Positions 1 through 12,600 of a stretch of DNA of 64,000 bases are shown one piece after another. Numbering within the stretch: position 1 is the first letter of the stretch; every line of letters begins with the position of its first letter. The DNA lies in NCBI GenBank assembly GCA_018697195.1, contig JAGMWU010000039.1:1-64000 (forward strand). Direction: 5' to 3'. The notes below the pieces were generated by a model that was not told where the DNA came from, ran no database searches, and worked only from the letters and a program-made list of their open reading frames with translations. The DNA comes from Certhia americana. Lineage: Eukaryota > Chordata > Aves > Passeriformes > Certhiidae. Position numbers and translations under genes: made by a program.

Positions 1-295
1 GATATCCAAGAACTCTTACCGTTTACACAAATGGAAAAAAAAAGTGAATTTGAACATAAATATTCTAACTTAATTCCATTTATGTGGTTTTATGTGCATT
101 GGTCAGGAATCATGATATGAGTGGGTAGCTCTTCCAGAGCATCCTTTCAAAACACCCTCCCAATGAGTTCTTAGAGCAGGACTGCATAACACTCCTAGTG
201 ATTAATTTCTTCAGCCAGCAAATCAGATTTTCATCTTACTGTGCATTTCAGGTTATATAATTCAGTCCATGGAAATAATTTTGATGAGGCCCTAA
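1..295. other. Unique AT-rich DNA, nothing recognised
   Basis: Stops are frequent in every frame. I see no repeat family, RNA gene or exon-like signal before the MIR-like remnant that follows. Confidence 0.6.
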
Positions 296-372
296 AGGAA
301 GGCTGAGAGAGGAAGAGAGGAAGGGACATGCCCAAGACCATAGGAACAAACCAGCAGCAGGATCAGGACACA
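296..372 (-). repeat. MIR/CORE-SINE-like remnant (old SINE)
   Basis: Read on the + strand, this piece resembles the reverse complement of a MIR-type SINE. A run of GAGAG/GGAAG is followed by 'gggacatgcccaagacca', then 'agcagcaggatcaggacaca'. The family's usual order is a gagaggttaagtgacttgcccaaggtcaca-type block followed by a cagagc-gggat-gaaccca-type block, and that order is kept here. No target-site duplication or tail remains, as expected for an ancient copy. Divergence is high and the ends are approximate. An alternative is chance similarity in a purine-rich stretch. Confidence 0.5.
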
Positions 373-2896
373 GGCAGATTAGCTACAGATTGAGCTGTAC
401 TTCCAGCCATCATAGTGGAGCAGCTCATTCCTTTTCCATTTAAAAGCCCCTCAGCCTATTAGTCAACCTATCTGCGAAATCAGCACAAATGTTTGCATGT
501 CTAATAGCATAAATTCTGAGGATATGTTTGGCTTTGGAATTGGAGAGTCCAGATAATTAAAGAAAAATTAGATCAAATTAAGAGATGTCACTGAACATAT
601 GTATTCCTAACCTACTGCATTTAGTAGCACTTGGTGCCTTTGGTAGCACTATTTTCTCTTCAGAGAGAAACAAAAGCAATAAAATCAGTGGGATGTGAGG
701 ATGGGCAGGATTGAGGCTTTTAAAATGGAGCAACAGCTGTAGCCTGCAACAGGGCAGCAAGTGTCACCAAGGAGATGTAATCTCATGCCCTCTTCTACAA
801 TGCAGAATTCCCACCAATGTTTTTCTCCTCTGTCAAAGGAGCACTCACATAAGTAACAGCAGATGAAGAAAAATTGGTTTTGTAGAGGAAAACTAGTTAC
901 AATTTTAATCACAGAAGAAGTTTGAATTAATAAAAAGGCATATTTTACTCCGTTCCCTTCTCAGCCTTTTGTGAAGAGTGTGTTGGGACTCCTCTGATGT
1001 TTTTGGTAGAGATTTTTGGACTGTTGTTTCTGATCCTACTAAAGCAATTGGAAAATGAAGGCTTTACTTTCTGCTTGGTTAAAAACACAGGGAAGAAATG
1101 CATACATTTTAAGAAATGCTTAGTTCAGACTTAATCATGGCACAGCCTATGTAATTTCTGATTCCAAACAAATATGCAGGATTGGACAGAGTCTTGTCTG
1201 CCAGTTGTGCTTTCTCCCAGACCTTGCAGCATCTACCCCAACATATTGTCTGATGGCTGCATTGATGGGCCACAGAGCTCAATGGCCATTTAAACTCATT
1301 TGCTGACAGCACTTCTCTGGCATTCAGAGATGCTAATGTTGACGTACCAGGCGAGCATTTTTCCTGTTAGTAAAGCCTCACACAGCAGAGCGATCACAGC
1401 CATTTTTGACAGAAAGCACACCTTTGAAGGCTTTAAGATCCTTGCAGCCTTTAAAAATTTCATTCTAAGCTAGCCAGTTGCAAGATATTTCAAAAGCTTA
1501 AGCTTCCCATGATCAAAGGCGCTCCTGAATCACACTATTATGTTCTCCTCCTTAAATCCTGTCTGCTTGGCAGTGTAGGTGAGGAATTCGGCAATTTATT
1601 GCTCCTGCTTGTGAAGCATATTGAAACATGCAAACTGCATGCACAGAGCTCCTCCACAGTGTCACATTTTCTGTTGACATCTCAGGATGTGACAACACAT
1701 AGCAATATTTTGAGAAAATCAGATTGCTGTTTATCCCACCACTTAATTTAGAAAGTGGAAAAGTGATCAATGTTTAGCAATACCATTTTAGGCAAGAAAA
1801 ACATGTAGGTGCCACTTTGTAGTCAAATACCTTGAAAGTAACATCTATTTGGAAGTAAAATTTTGGACGAAATTTTCAGTCTCTGACTTAAAAATTTCTA
1901 GCCATTTTTTCCTTTGCTTTCCTGTCTGCAAAGGCAGGATATATCCAGACAGCTCTAAGCAGGTACCAGGTGGTTCATCATAAATGATGGTTGGCCATAA
2001 AGGTTCTCACCTGTGTTTTATCGACCTGGATTTATTAGCATAAAATAAAAACATTCAGTTCTAAACTATTTTATCTCTCTGTTTGAACAACATAGCTGAA
2101 TAGCACTAAATGTTCAAATTGTCCACGGAGCCTCCGTGATTACTTATCCTTGCCATTATTGACAAACACAACTTCTCTTCTTGCCAGGAGGGGAGAAAGA
2201 GTTTGGGATAAGAATTAGGTATATTGCAGCCTACTAATGGCCTTTAATTCTGTTAGCTCAAGCTTGAGGAGAAAGGACAGGAAGACAACAGCTGTTCCCA
2301 CAAGGAAAATGAACTCTGAGAAAGATACCAGCTAAATTCCTTTCTTTCATGGGTTGTATTCTCTTGTAATCTAAACCCTGATCTTTGCTTTTAAATACTT
2401 GTTTTTCTCAATTTAAATAAAATTTTTAAAAAATCAAATTACAAAATATTAGCACCTGTGGACACTTCCAAAAGATTTGAATCAGATTCCCCTTATTCTG
2501 CATGCAAAAATGAACATGCAAACAAATACATAAGAATTAGAATTCTCATCTGCCAGTATCTTTAAGTTTTGCAGATACCTACATAATACAAATACACATC
2601 TGGTTCTGGTTTCACATGCATCTGTTCTTGAAAAGTACTGACATTTTTTAAATCTTTCTCTTATCTGAAGTCACAAGGAATATGCACCATTTATAGAAGT
2701 ATCAGTAATCTCCACTTAGCAAAATTGAGAAAGAGACATTTAGGACACTCCAGCAGGCTTATGCTCTGGCATTTCAAGTTTATCCCAGAACTAGCAAGCA
2801 GGATAAAGAGATTTTTAAGCTGAAGAAGAAACTGTACTCTCTAGCAATAATGTCTGACCAGACAACTGATCTATTACAAGACAGGCTTTTGTCTAA

Positions 2897-2948
2897 GAAA
2901 AAAAACAACAAAAACAACAACAACTACAACAACAACAAAAAAAAAAAC
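2897..2948. repeat. (CAA)n / A-rich simple repeat
   Basis: Imperfect CAA triplets (caacaaaaacaacaacaac, then tacaacaacaac) are flanked by runs of A on both sides. The array is interrupted, so it is probably fairly stable. It produces a lysine/asparagine-rich open frame on the + strand that should not be read as a gene. Confidence 0.9.
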
Positions 2949-4805
2949 TTCAGTGAAAGTTCATACTTCTTCTCCTTTGCATACAAAGAGCAGGAGTGTA
3001 ACAGAAGTAATTGCATTTTTGGGGCAGAACAAAGGGTAATATTTGTCTCGGTGTAGCAATGGCAGCTGCATAAGGGAGCCCAGAGAATTTTCTAAGTCCT
3101 GGCAAATCTGAACTCTATGAAAGCATATAGATGACCAAAAAATTGTGAAGCCGTAAGCAGAAGCTCAGCAGTGCAGCGGAGAAAGTCACACACTCCTGGC
3201 TCTTCCAACTAAAGCTTTGTGCTCAATGCTGGAAAACCACAAGACATTTTCACTGACTGTGACACAGAGGAAGCACTCCACAGCAACACTAGTGAATTTG
3301 ATGTAATTTTAAGTTCCTCATAGATAATCACTTGCTTTATGAAAGAGCCTACCATATCTCACTTGGAATTATTAAGGCCGTTCATGAAGTGAAGCTTAGC
3401 CAGCTTGATTAAGTGCAGCAAAATATCCAGTGAAGTTTGCAAAGAAGCCAGGTAGATAAGTGGTAACTCTCTGACAGCTGGGAAAATTGTGCAAATAAGA
3501 AATATAATTTCAAAATTAAAAATAAAAACAAATTGTACATTTGGGGGAGGAAAAAATCTTGACACAAAAACAGGGAATGAATGGGAAGGTTCTTTTAATG
3601 CTGCATCTTGAAGAGAAGCAACAGTACCAATTACCAGAATACGTACTACAAGCACAGGAGCTCCTGCATTTCACCATAAACTGCAGTGCTGCAGCAGGAC
3701 AAACTGCTGTTGATAGCAAACCAAGATGCCCACAAAATCCACAGAGAAGCTTTGCTGACTTTTGAGGGGTTATTAATTTTTAATGGATTATTCAATTGCA
3801 AATATTTCAGTTGAAGAGTCTTAATTTGAAAATTCTGCTTTTACATCCATGATAAAGGTAGGAATTGCGAGGGTCTCAAACTCATACTAATACATTTTCA
3901 GAGAGTATTGACTGAGAATCCCCGTTGCAAGCAATCTCTTGTAGATTTTCCTTGTTGCAAATAAAACTATTAATACACCATTAATAAACTGGAATGTCAA
4001 TTATTCTTAGATAAAGAAATGTCACAAAAGACAGACATTCTGCCCCAGGAGCATACAAGCTGCAGACTGAGTCACTACAGAGCAAGCAGCAATATTTAGC
4101 TAAAGCACAGCCCCTGCCATTAAAAAAATTCTCTTGATTTTGTGTACTGCCAAAAACTTCTTATTCAGAATTATGGCAGCTTGAGTCCCAGTCTTTAGGG
4201 AATATCTGCAAGACACTTCAGTGTCTGATTCTTCAAGTAGCTCATTAGGGTGATGAAAAGCCACATGATGAAGGGGCAGTGCCATGCATGAAGAGCTAGG
4301 GGTTCCTGTTGTCTTGAATTATTAACAAGTCAATATTTAGTGGACTGTTCCTGCCTGCCTGCCTACAGCAGGTGGTACCCCACTGCCTTTCACTTGGAAA
4401 GCATCTGCTTGCTCTGAGCCTCCCCAGAGCTTGCTACAGTCATTTGTTCGATTTAAGACAGACACTGTCATTATTCTGTGCAGCACTTCACAGAAATATT
4501 TCCTACTAAATGCTTGAACCATCTGAGCAGCACTAGGCAGGCTGCAGGCTTCATTAATAATGCATCCCTGCTTATCAATAGATTTAGACAACTGGTATTT
4601 AGAAGCTTCTTCAGAAGGAGTGGATTTTTTTCACACCAGTTAGCTTCATTCTGTCAGTTCCTTGATGTAGACATTACATCCAACTGAGTTCTGAAAGGCA
4701 GAGGTGCTAAAATTGTATTTGAGCTGCTCCCTTGCTTTGGAGAACCATTTGACTGATGTAACTCTTCAGATCAACTCCTCTGTTATTTTATTCTTTGCTG
4801 GTTTC

Positions 4806-4830
4806 GGGGTTTGGGGGGAGGGGTGGAGGG
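4806..4830 (+). other. Putative G-quadruplex motif
   Basis: Four G runs of 3 or more lie within 25 bases: GGGG, TTT, GGGGGG, A, GGGG, TGGA, GGG. Loops are 3, 1 and 4 bases, which fits the common G3+N1-7 pattern. The surroundings are AT-rich, so this is an isolated G cluster and not part of a GC island. No adjacent gene gives it a role. Confidence 0.6.
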
Positions 4831-5360
4831 CAAGGTTACATTTACATTAAAATGGAAATTTACCTTTATCTTACTTGAAATACATGGGAGCATTAGCTTT
4901 ACATTCTCTAGATTCCACTAGAGCTTCTCTGGACTCACGTCACAAATGAGGGGGGAAGATTCATTATTAGATACCTTATGATTTGCAGAGGAGTGTCAAG
5001 CACTTGTGGCAAAGCATTCAGGACGCAAAATACAGATTAAAAACCATTGAAGTGCTGCCCAGATCAAAAGCAGTGCAAAAAAATATTTCATTTAGGGAAA
5101 GGAAGGAATTTAATATAGGGAAAGGGAAAATAAAGATACAACTCCATTTTGGAAAAAAATTGAAATAAAAAAAAAGCATCTTTGAATAACTGTGTCATGA
5201 TTATAGAGAAGTGCTCAGATCCATTTTGTTACTCCTACTGAGCCTTCCTTCAGTATAAGGTTTCCATTCCATCACTCCCTTGCTGAAGCCCACAACCTTC
5301 AGGTGTATTTCAGCAATTTTCTTGTTTGCTGGATTGTTTCTATTTGATAACCAGAAACTG

Positions 5361-5376
5361 TTTTTTTTTTTTTTTT
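5361..5376. repeat. T16 homopolymer
   Basis: Sixteen consecutive T residues. On the minus strand this encodes a lysine run in a spurious open frame. Confidence 0.9.
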
Positions 5377-5692
5377 GTTTGGCTTCAGTTTTTATGAAGC
5401 ATTCAAACAAATAGCTAGAAAACCCAATATGCAGAGATCTCACAGACATTATCATCTTTATTTATGGTTTATAGAAATCTTTTTCAGCTTTGTTACTGCC
5501 GACCTGCAAGTGAAAAAGCTGCTGTTTCCTGCAGTTTCTGCCTATTTGTCTCTAGAGATGCTCATTTTTAGCTGATGTGCACCATCTACTCAACAAGTTC
5601 ACATTTTTTGGTAGACCTGGAATGCTCCGGTGCTTTCACATCCCCCTTGTCTCTGACTTGCATGAGGAAACCAGTTTACACAGCTTGCTTGA

Positions 5693-5715
5693 TATTTCTT
5701 TCTTTCTTTCTTTCT
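5693..5715. repeat. (TTTC)n microsatellite
   Basis: About five copies of TTTC in tandem, ending in TCTAT. This is a short tetranucleotide repeat that may be polymorphic. Confidence 0.85.
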
Positions 5716-6474
5716 CTATTTGATTGGCATAATTCCTTAATTCTTAATGACAGGAAATTTTCTAATTTTTTTTTTTCTTGACTTGCAGGAATTAATTGAG
5801 AGACATCAGCAGAAACTATGAAAATATTGAGGTACAATAGCAATGGACAAAATTTGCTATCAGGATAATTGCAGATTGCTTTTAGTACAGATTGTTTTAA
5901 ATGTAGAATTGCTGGTTGTTGCTTCAAGGACAGAATTAAAATATGAGCAATAAAGCCATTATTTTTTAAAAATAAATAGTTTTTGCTGAGAATTTTATGC
6001 AACTATAAGAGAAATGAAATTATTTTGATCACAACTCTTCTAACTCCTTTGAATTACAAAGTGGGTGAGGCTTTTCATAATGACACTTATTACAGGGGAT
6101 TGAACTGAAAGAACCTCTTTGGAAGTAGTTTGCATCCTACCCCTGTCCACTGCAACTAGGTCACACATGATTTCTCCAAAGATGTAAGAGCATATTTCAG
6201 AAGGATAACTTTTGGATCAAAAGGCAGTTCAATCTCTTTGCCTTTAATTCCACTGCCTAGCTAAGAGGTGCCAGTGGTAACTAATTCACAGCTCTGTCCA
6301 CCAGTAACTATTTAACAGTTTTTAAAACTTGCTTATTAAATTAGGAATGATTACTTATGGCAGAGATACTGTAAGGTACAGAGAGACAATGTATTAATCA
6401 TGTTTTTATGGTTTGTTTTCTCTTTTAAAGCATAAATTCCCTGATGCCATCATTAGACTCCTACAAGAAACATA

Positions 6475-6765
6475 GAGAGGGGCTGTTCGCAGGAGTGGGT
6501 AGTGGCAGGACAAGTGGCATGGGCTTCACTGGAAGGGAGTAGGTTTAGATTAAATATTGGGAAGAAATTCTGTACTGTGAGGGTGGTGAGACACTGAAAC
6601 AGGCTGCCCACAGAAACTGTGGATGTCCAGTCCTGGAAGTGCTCAAAACCAGGTTGGATGGGGCTCTGAGCAAGTGAAAGATGTCCCAGTCCACAGCGGG
6701 CAGGGTGGAACTGGATCATCTCTGAGGTCTGTTACAACCCAAACCATTCCGAGATTTGATGATAT
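6475..6765 (+). mobile_element. CR1 LINE, 5'-truncated 3' end
   Basis: This is a non-LTR retrotransposon remnant. The 3' region of CR1 is recognisable in order: 'gtaggtttagattaaatatt', 'gggaagaaattctgtactgt', 'gagggtggtgaga', 'acaggctgccca', 'gtcctggaagtgctcaaaac' and 'aggttggatggggctctgag'. It closes with 'aacccaaaccattc' and a decayed short terminal repeat near 6760 (gatttgatgat). CR1 copies are typically cut short at the 5' end and carry an 8-bp-type 3' repeat instead of poly(A), and this copy fits. It cannot move by itself. The 88-codon minus-strand frame across it is a shadow. Confidence 0.93.
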
Positions 6766-7125
6766 CCCTCTAACAGGGTAAGATTCATCTGCCATGAACA
6801 AAGTTAATTAATTAACAAAATTTTCTTCCCTGTCTATATACAATCTTGATCTACAACTTCACATCTTCAGTGTAGTGCACTACAGTGCACTAGATGAAAG
6901 GAATGTGCAAAAGCAGTGAAGGAGCAAAGAAGCAAAAGCAGCAGCTCTTCCTGAAGCTGAAGCAGTAGAGCAGCACAGAGCTTTCTACTTTGGCTTGGAG
7001 ATGGACAACACTTTCTAATTCAGCCTATTCTTCACCAGACAGTGTGATTCCTGTACCAGCACAGGAAATTAATTCACCCTCAAGCTAATCTGATTTTTCT
7101 GACTGCCATCCAACCAGAATTTAGG

Positions 7126-7164
7126 AAAAAAAAAAAAAAAAGAGAGAGAAATAAAAAAAGAAAA
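7126..7164. repeat. A-rich tract
   Basis: A run of 16 A is followed by GAGAGAG and further A-rich sequence. The A run has no AATAAA at a useful distance upstream and no recognisable element to its left, so I do not call it a retroposon tail. Confidence 0.85.
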
Positions 7165-9583
7165 CCACTAAAAGTGGTTTAATAATTTTTAAAGAGATTT
7201 TAAATGATACTCACTTTATCAAGCTGATGAAAATGACAGTAGTGTCAGAGGGTAACAGGTTGCTAATAAATACAATAGTTTAGGGAAGTGCTATTCTTGT
7301 CATGGAAAAATATATTCTGAGAAAAATAATACCACTGTAATTCATTTTTGAAAGCTATAAAGACATCTTAGATGAGGAATGCAGTTATTAAAGGCAAAAG
7401 TACACAATATGTTGTAATGAAATGGTTGTGCTACACACTTCATTAAACGTTTTGTGAGGCACCTGGGAAATTCCAACTCTTCCCCCCTCAGAAGGAAGTG
7501 CTTGACGTGGCCAGATCACTAGAAGAAGAACACAGAGCTAGGCTGAAACAAAAAACACACTGCCTGCCTTGCTGACTCCAGCCTGCAAGCAAAGCTGAAT
7601 GTGAGCAAAGATAAACCAAGGGGCTACAGGAATCTGCATTTATTTTTCCAAAAATTATGCAAAAATTATGGTTCCAGGATTCATTGAGAAAGACCTGAAC
7701 ACTCCCAGCATTCAAAAAGAAGTTGATGTGAGCAAAGCTGAAGTTTGTTGTGAGCGACAGCACTGGGGAAAATCCGACAGACTGTGCTGTGCACGTGTCC
7801 GTTGGAAGAAAACACACTTGTCATATGAGAGGCTGAAAAGGCTTAAAAATTCAGAGAGCACAGTAGGGAGTCTTCCAGGAAGATTCAAAGGACTGATATG
7901 TTTTGAATGTGTTGAGTGTTTGATTTACAATATTTAAGGGTAGAAAATAAAGGAAAAAAAAAAAAAACAGTCAAATTTTATATGATCTCAGAGATACAGG
8001 AGCTCAGGAAGGGCAGATGTGCTGGAATGACTATGATATTTGCATGATAATTTCAGAAGCTCCTCCTTTTTTGTAAAAAACAACTCGCCAAATCACCTGA
8101 GCAAAACAAAGAAAAGCAAACCCCCAATCCTGTACTTTATGAACAGCATTGTTTAAATGATGCTATTTACAAAGCATGTTTTATAGTTCTAGTTCACTTA
8201 AATCCACTGTTCTTTCAGAAATGCAGCAGGAGCTCATTACAGACAAGAACCAGGGCAGAAGAAACTGTGCTTATACCACAGAAGCCAGGGAGCTGCTGAA
8301 GTGCTGGTCCTTCCTTAAGAATATTTACAATCATGCTGGAAGCTTGGAAGACTCACCCAGCAGAGTGAACAAGAGCAAGATGAAGATATTGTTGAGCAAT
8401 ATTACAGAAATAATATGCAATATCAATAGTGGTAGCTTCTCTTCTCTTTTTGCTCATGGTTTATCAAAGCTTGCAGTCTAGTAATGTGATTTCCCTTAAC
8501 TGGGATTTACAATATAATTTGAAAACTCTCAAGAGAAAATAAAGGATAAAATTTTAAATTAATGGTTTCAGTGACAAAGCTTTTTTATTAGTGTCCTAGA
8601 GTAATTGCAATAACAATTAATTCTGCCCATACCCATAGATTCATTCATGCTAACAGAGCCTCTATGGATATGAAATCAGAGTGTGTCACCTGGCACACAT
8701 GTAAAACATTATTTCAGTCTCAAATTCTCTTCTTGAAACAGCAAAACCACACACAAGTCCTGTGCAGCCTAACTCTGAATGGCAAGCCAGAGGCCTTGTG
8801 TTAAGATTTGTTTATTGATATGCTAGCAAATAAAACAAGCCCCCTGAAGAGGTTCTTCCAAAATATTTGATGGCACAGATTTTGGCAAAGGGAGAAAGCA
8901 TGAGGAAGTACTGGGACAATACTCCTTTCTTTAGCACTTCTCAATACCAAGGAATGTGCTCTCAGGTGTGTGAAGTATAGTTTAAAGCCACCAACACATC
9001 TCTATTCAGTGATAGCATACTCCTTGGAAAAGACATAGGATGAGAATTTTTCCTCCTCATTCAATTTTTGTTTGCAAAGCTGAAGAGTTCTGCAGGGAAC
9101 TGAAATGAATAGTAAAGTCTGGTTTAAGACAGCTTTTTGGCCATTCTTGTTTCAGTTCTGTATCTTTTAACCTCCAGGGCATAAATCTTCCTCTTAATCA
9201 ATCCCCTTTTGCATTCCTTCTGGGTTCTCTTCTTACTTTTAACACACAGCTTAGGATGATTCTCATTCCAGGGAGATCTTTACTCCTTCCTAATAGTATC
9301 ATCTTGGTTGCTGCTAAGACTTTTTTTGATTCAGAGTTAATATATTCCTCCCCCCCATTCAAATATGCAAGCTTCCCAGCACTCACTAAATAGCCTCAGC
9401 TTTTCAGTTTGCCTAAGGCCCCAGAACTGTGGATTTATCTTTCACATTTCTCAGAGAGAGATTTGGACAAAATGGAAACTGCTCTAAGTATAGTTTCTAT
9501 GTCCAGACCCTTTAGGTCTTTCTGTTCAGTGAAACTATGCAAAACATGTGCTTATTTTTTACTAGCTCACTGATAATTTTGTT

Positions 9584-9615
<32 letters not shown>

Positions 9616-9631
9616 ATAATAATAAAAAAAA
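9584..9631. repeat. A-rich / (AAT) low-complexity tract
   Basis: A run of more than 20 A is followed by GAAGA and ATAATAATAA units. It is low-complexity with no identifiable source element. Confidence 0.9.
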
Positions 9632-12600
9632 TCTACGTTAGTTTACTTCAGAGAATATCCAAGACCTGACTTTATCGGAAAATAAATTTGGGAAAAGAAG
9701 TTATGTAATTCATATGTCTGATATGTCTGGGTTTTCAATGGACACTTTTTGTACTTTGTATAAGTTCAAGTTTTCCATGACCATGTAAATTCCACTACTA
9801 TTTCCTGCCCTTAATCCCCACCCCACCTTACAAAATGGATAATATCCAGCTCCAAACCTTGGATATTTCTCAACATGCTTGTCCTGGTGGTCCCATTTTT
9901 CATTTCACTAACAGACAATGCCACTACAGTCCCACTGGCCTCTGTCTCTTTGCATTTCACTTTAGGAAACTGAGATTAGAGAGGTGAAAAGGAGAGCACC
10001 AAGAACACAAGGAGAATATATTATTTTTCTCACTTTGTCCAGAAGTTTGAAGTGCCTTGACAGCAACTAAATGCAGTTAATACAAATACACTGCCTGGTG
10101 GTTCAGTACATTCAGAAAGTAAAATTTTGCCCAACATAGCATTGGCTGCTTTTCTCCCACATCTGTCCCTAACCTTCTGCTCTTCCCAGGAAAGATATCT
10201 TTCTCAGGAGTATCTTTTAACAGGATTAAGAAAATAATATGAATTAACTTTATGCTTAAGAATTGAGTATTAAATGCATCTGTAAAAGGAAATAAATGCA
10301 ACTTCAAACTAAGCAACAGCAGTATCCTTTCTCTTAATATTTTAAGTAAAAAGTCAAGATTTTTACTGGGTAAAGCTTCTTTCTGTGTAAAATCCACATT
10401 TTGAACGGCTCAGATAAAAAAAATGTCTGCAGTTCCATGAAACCTGAAAGCTCTCTGTGGTATTTCCATCTTCATTTCTCTTGTCCTAAAAGCATTTTTC
10501 CTGACATCCCTTACTGCTGGTGCCACCAAACACTCGCAGGCAAGAGGGCACAGTCTGGGCCTTCTTATGCTGAGATGTGAAAAATCAATTGAATCCCCAT
10601 CAGATGGAATCACTGGTGCAGAAAGTGACTAAACACTGAAAGTTATTCTGTGATCCCAAAGTCTTGAAAGAGGATATTGCAAACACAGTCTACAAGCTAA
10701 AATATAGGGTGATTATATTTATAATTACTCTCTGCATGGTGTCGTAATTCTGGGCCTCTGTCCTTCTACAGGTGTGCTGCTTCTCATGGCTCAATTAATT
10801 TTCTCTTCAAATATTTCAATTCTTATATATATATAACATGATATGCTATGACACACACTGATATATCACATCACATCATGATAGTGAAACATACAGAATA
10901 TTTCCACTCCATTCCCATTATGCATTAAAAACAGGGTAGACTGACAGCAAAGTCTACATACTGTGATAGGAAACATGATTTCTATTTCTGTTTCAAATTT
11001 GGGTGATTCTAGGCTCTATGTTCTTATTTTACTAAATAAAATCTAATTAATATATGCTGAATATAGTATCTATAATATATAACTTAGCCCTGGATATAAA
11101 TAAATCCAACCTGACTTGTCTTTCTTAACGTTTTTTCTCCCTTTTTTCCCCCCCTGTCATTTTCTGTATTTTCTGCTGGTTTTCCTGCAGAAAATCTTCT
11201 CTAGCCAGTTCTTTGTTTGTCTCTTAAACTTCACATACTGTCTTATAGATGTGGTAGCATCCAGTTGAGCTGAAGGAAGGGTTTTTTTTTTAGTGTACTC
11301 TCTGTTTGTCTCTATCCTATTATAACATACTCAGGATGATAAATTACACTTGAAAACTTCTAGTACAGAAGTAATATTATCTATTCCCAAAAGAATGTTA
11401 ATCATAATGCTAATAATACATATATTTGGGAAAACCCAGGCATTTTATGGTTGAGCATAGGAATAGGTGCCAAAAGATATATGTTGTTTTCTTGGCTTTT
11501 GCACAGATTTGTGGTCTCAAGGAAATGATCTGATTTTGTTTTCTAGCTTGGTTTACTTGTCAAAATACATGAATAATATTAGCCTTCTTGATTGGGTAAT
11601 GTTTATAGAGGTTTTGAAAACAATGACTATGCCTGGCTAAAGAGGCGAAAGTTACTATTAGCTGTCAATAATGTTTTATAGAAAACAGCATGGCTGAACA
11701 GTCATCTCAAATTGGTAAATTAATAGAAAGAAGGAAAATAAAGAAAAATAAATAAAAAGGGGGAAACTGCAGATTTGGAACTGCAAAAAAACAAAGCCCA
11801 AGTGTGATGCAAAGAAACAAACTTTTGCATGAAATCTTCACAATCTGCACCTCACCTGAAATGTGAAACCAGTCCACAAACACACAGACTGGTCAAAATG
11901 AAACTCTCCGGCTTTATGTCTAAACTCTGTGCTTTAAATAGACTGATGCTAATGCCATGAGGTCAATTAACTTTGATCTATAATGACAAGAGCACTAGCT
12001 CCCTAATTTAGTGGAAAAAATAAACTTTCATCAACCCTGAGCCCTCCCCGTGCTCCACAGCTCCTGATCAGAGCTGTAACCGAGCACACTCTAGCGGTCC
12101 CTGGCATGCCATGAACGCCGTGCACACAGAAGTACCAGGCAGGCAGAATAAACAGCTCCACACGTCCATCTGTGCAATGTGACACAAAGCCTCAGCTGTG
12201 GGCAGCTCTCCCAGAGTTTCAGAGCCCCTGGCCTAAAGATGGATGACGCTGGATATTTGCAATTTCTACTTTCTGTAGCTCGCTTCTCATTGAAATTATA
12301 TAATGCTTTAGAAGGTGCTGGGGTAATTTATGGAAAAAAATGCACGTCACTAGATTAACCAGTTTGAGATCATAATTTATCTCTAATGGCCTTTCTTTGA
12401 CAAGAAGAAAACAAAAGAAAATTAAAGCTGATAGGGCTGTTCTAGTAATGTCAAAAGTTGGCATTCTTTATCACTCTTTAACTTAAAAGCAGTCCTTGTC
12501 AGAATAATGATAAAGGCATCATAGAAATTTTGCTTTTCATCTGTCTGACATATAAATCAACGATCCAAAAAACAAATCATTATATATGTATTTTTTTTAA

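Larger units (their letters stand above)
373..6474. other. Non-coding AT-rich stretch with simple repeats
   Basis: No gene is supported. Open frames here are short, up to about 108 codons, and their translations are low-complexity or resemble no known protein. The stretch contains a (CAA)n tract near 2.9 kb, a G-quadruplex motif near 4.8 kb, a T16 run at 5361-5376 and a TTTC repeat near 5.7 kb. The rest looks unique. Confidence 0.6.

Noticed and set aside
6453..6719. 88-codon minus-strand frame
   Set aside because: Antisense shadow of the CR1 3' end.
7668..7967. 89-codon + frame followed by AATAAA (7946-7951) and A14, considered as a processed retrocopy
   Set aside because: Only two bases separate the signal from the A run instead of the usual 10-30, no target-site duplication was seen, and the protein is unrecognised.
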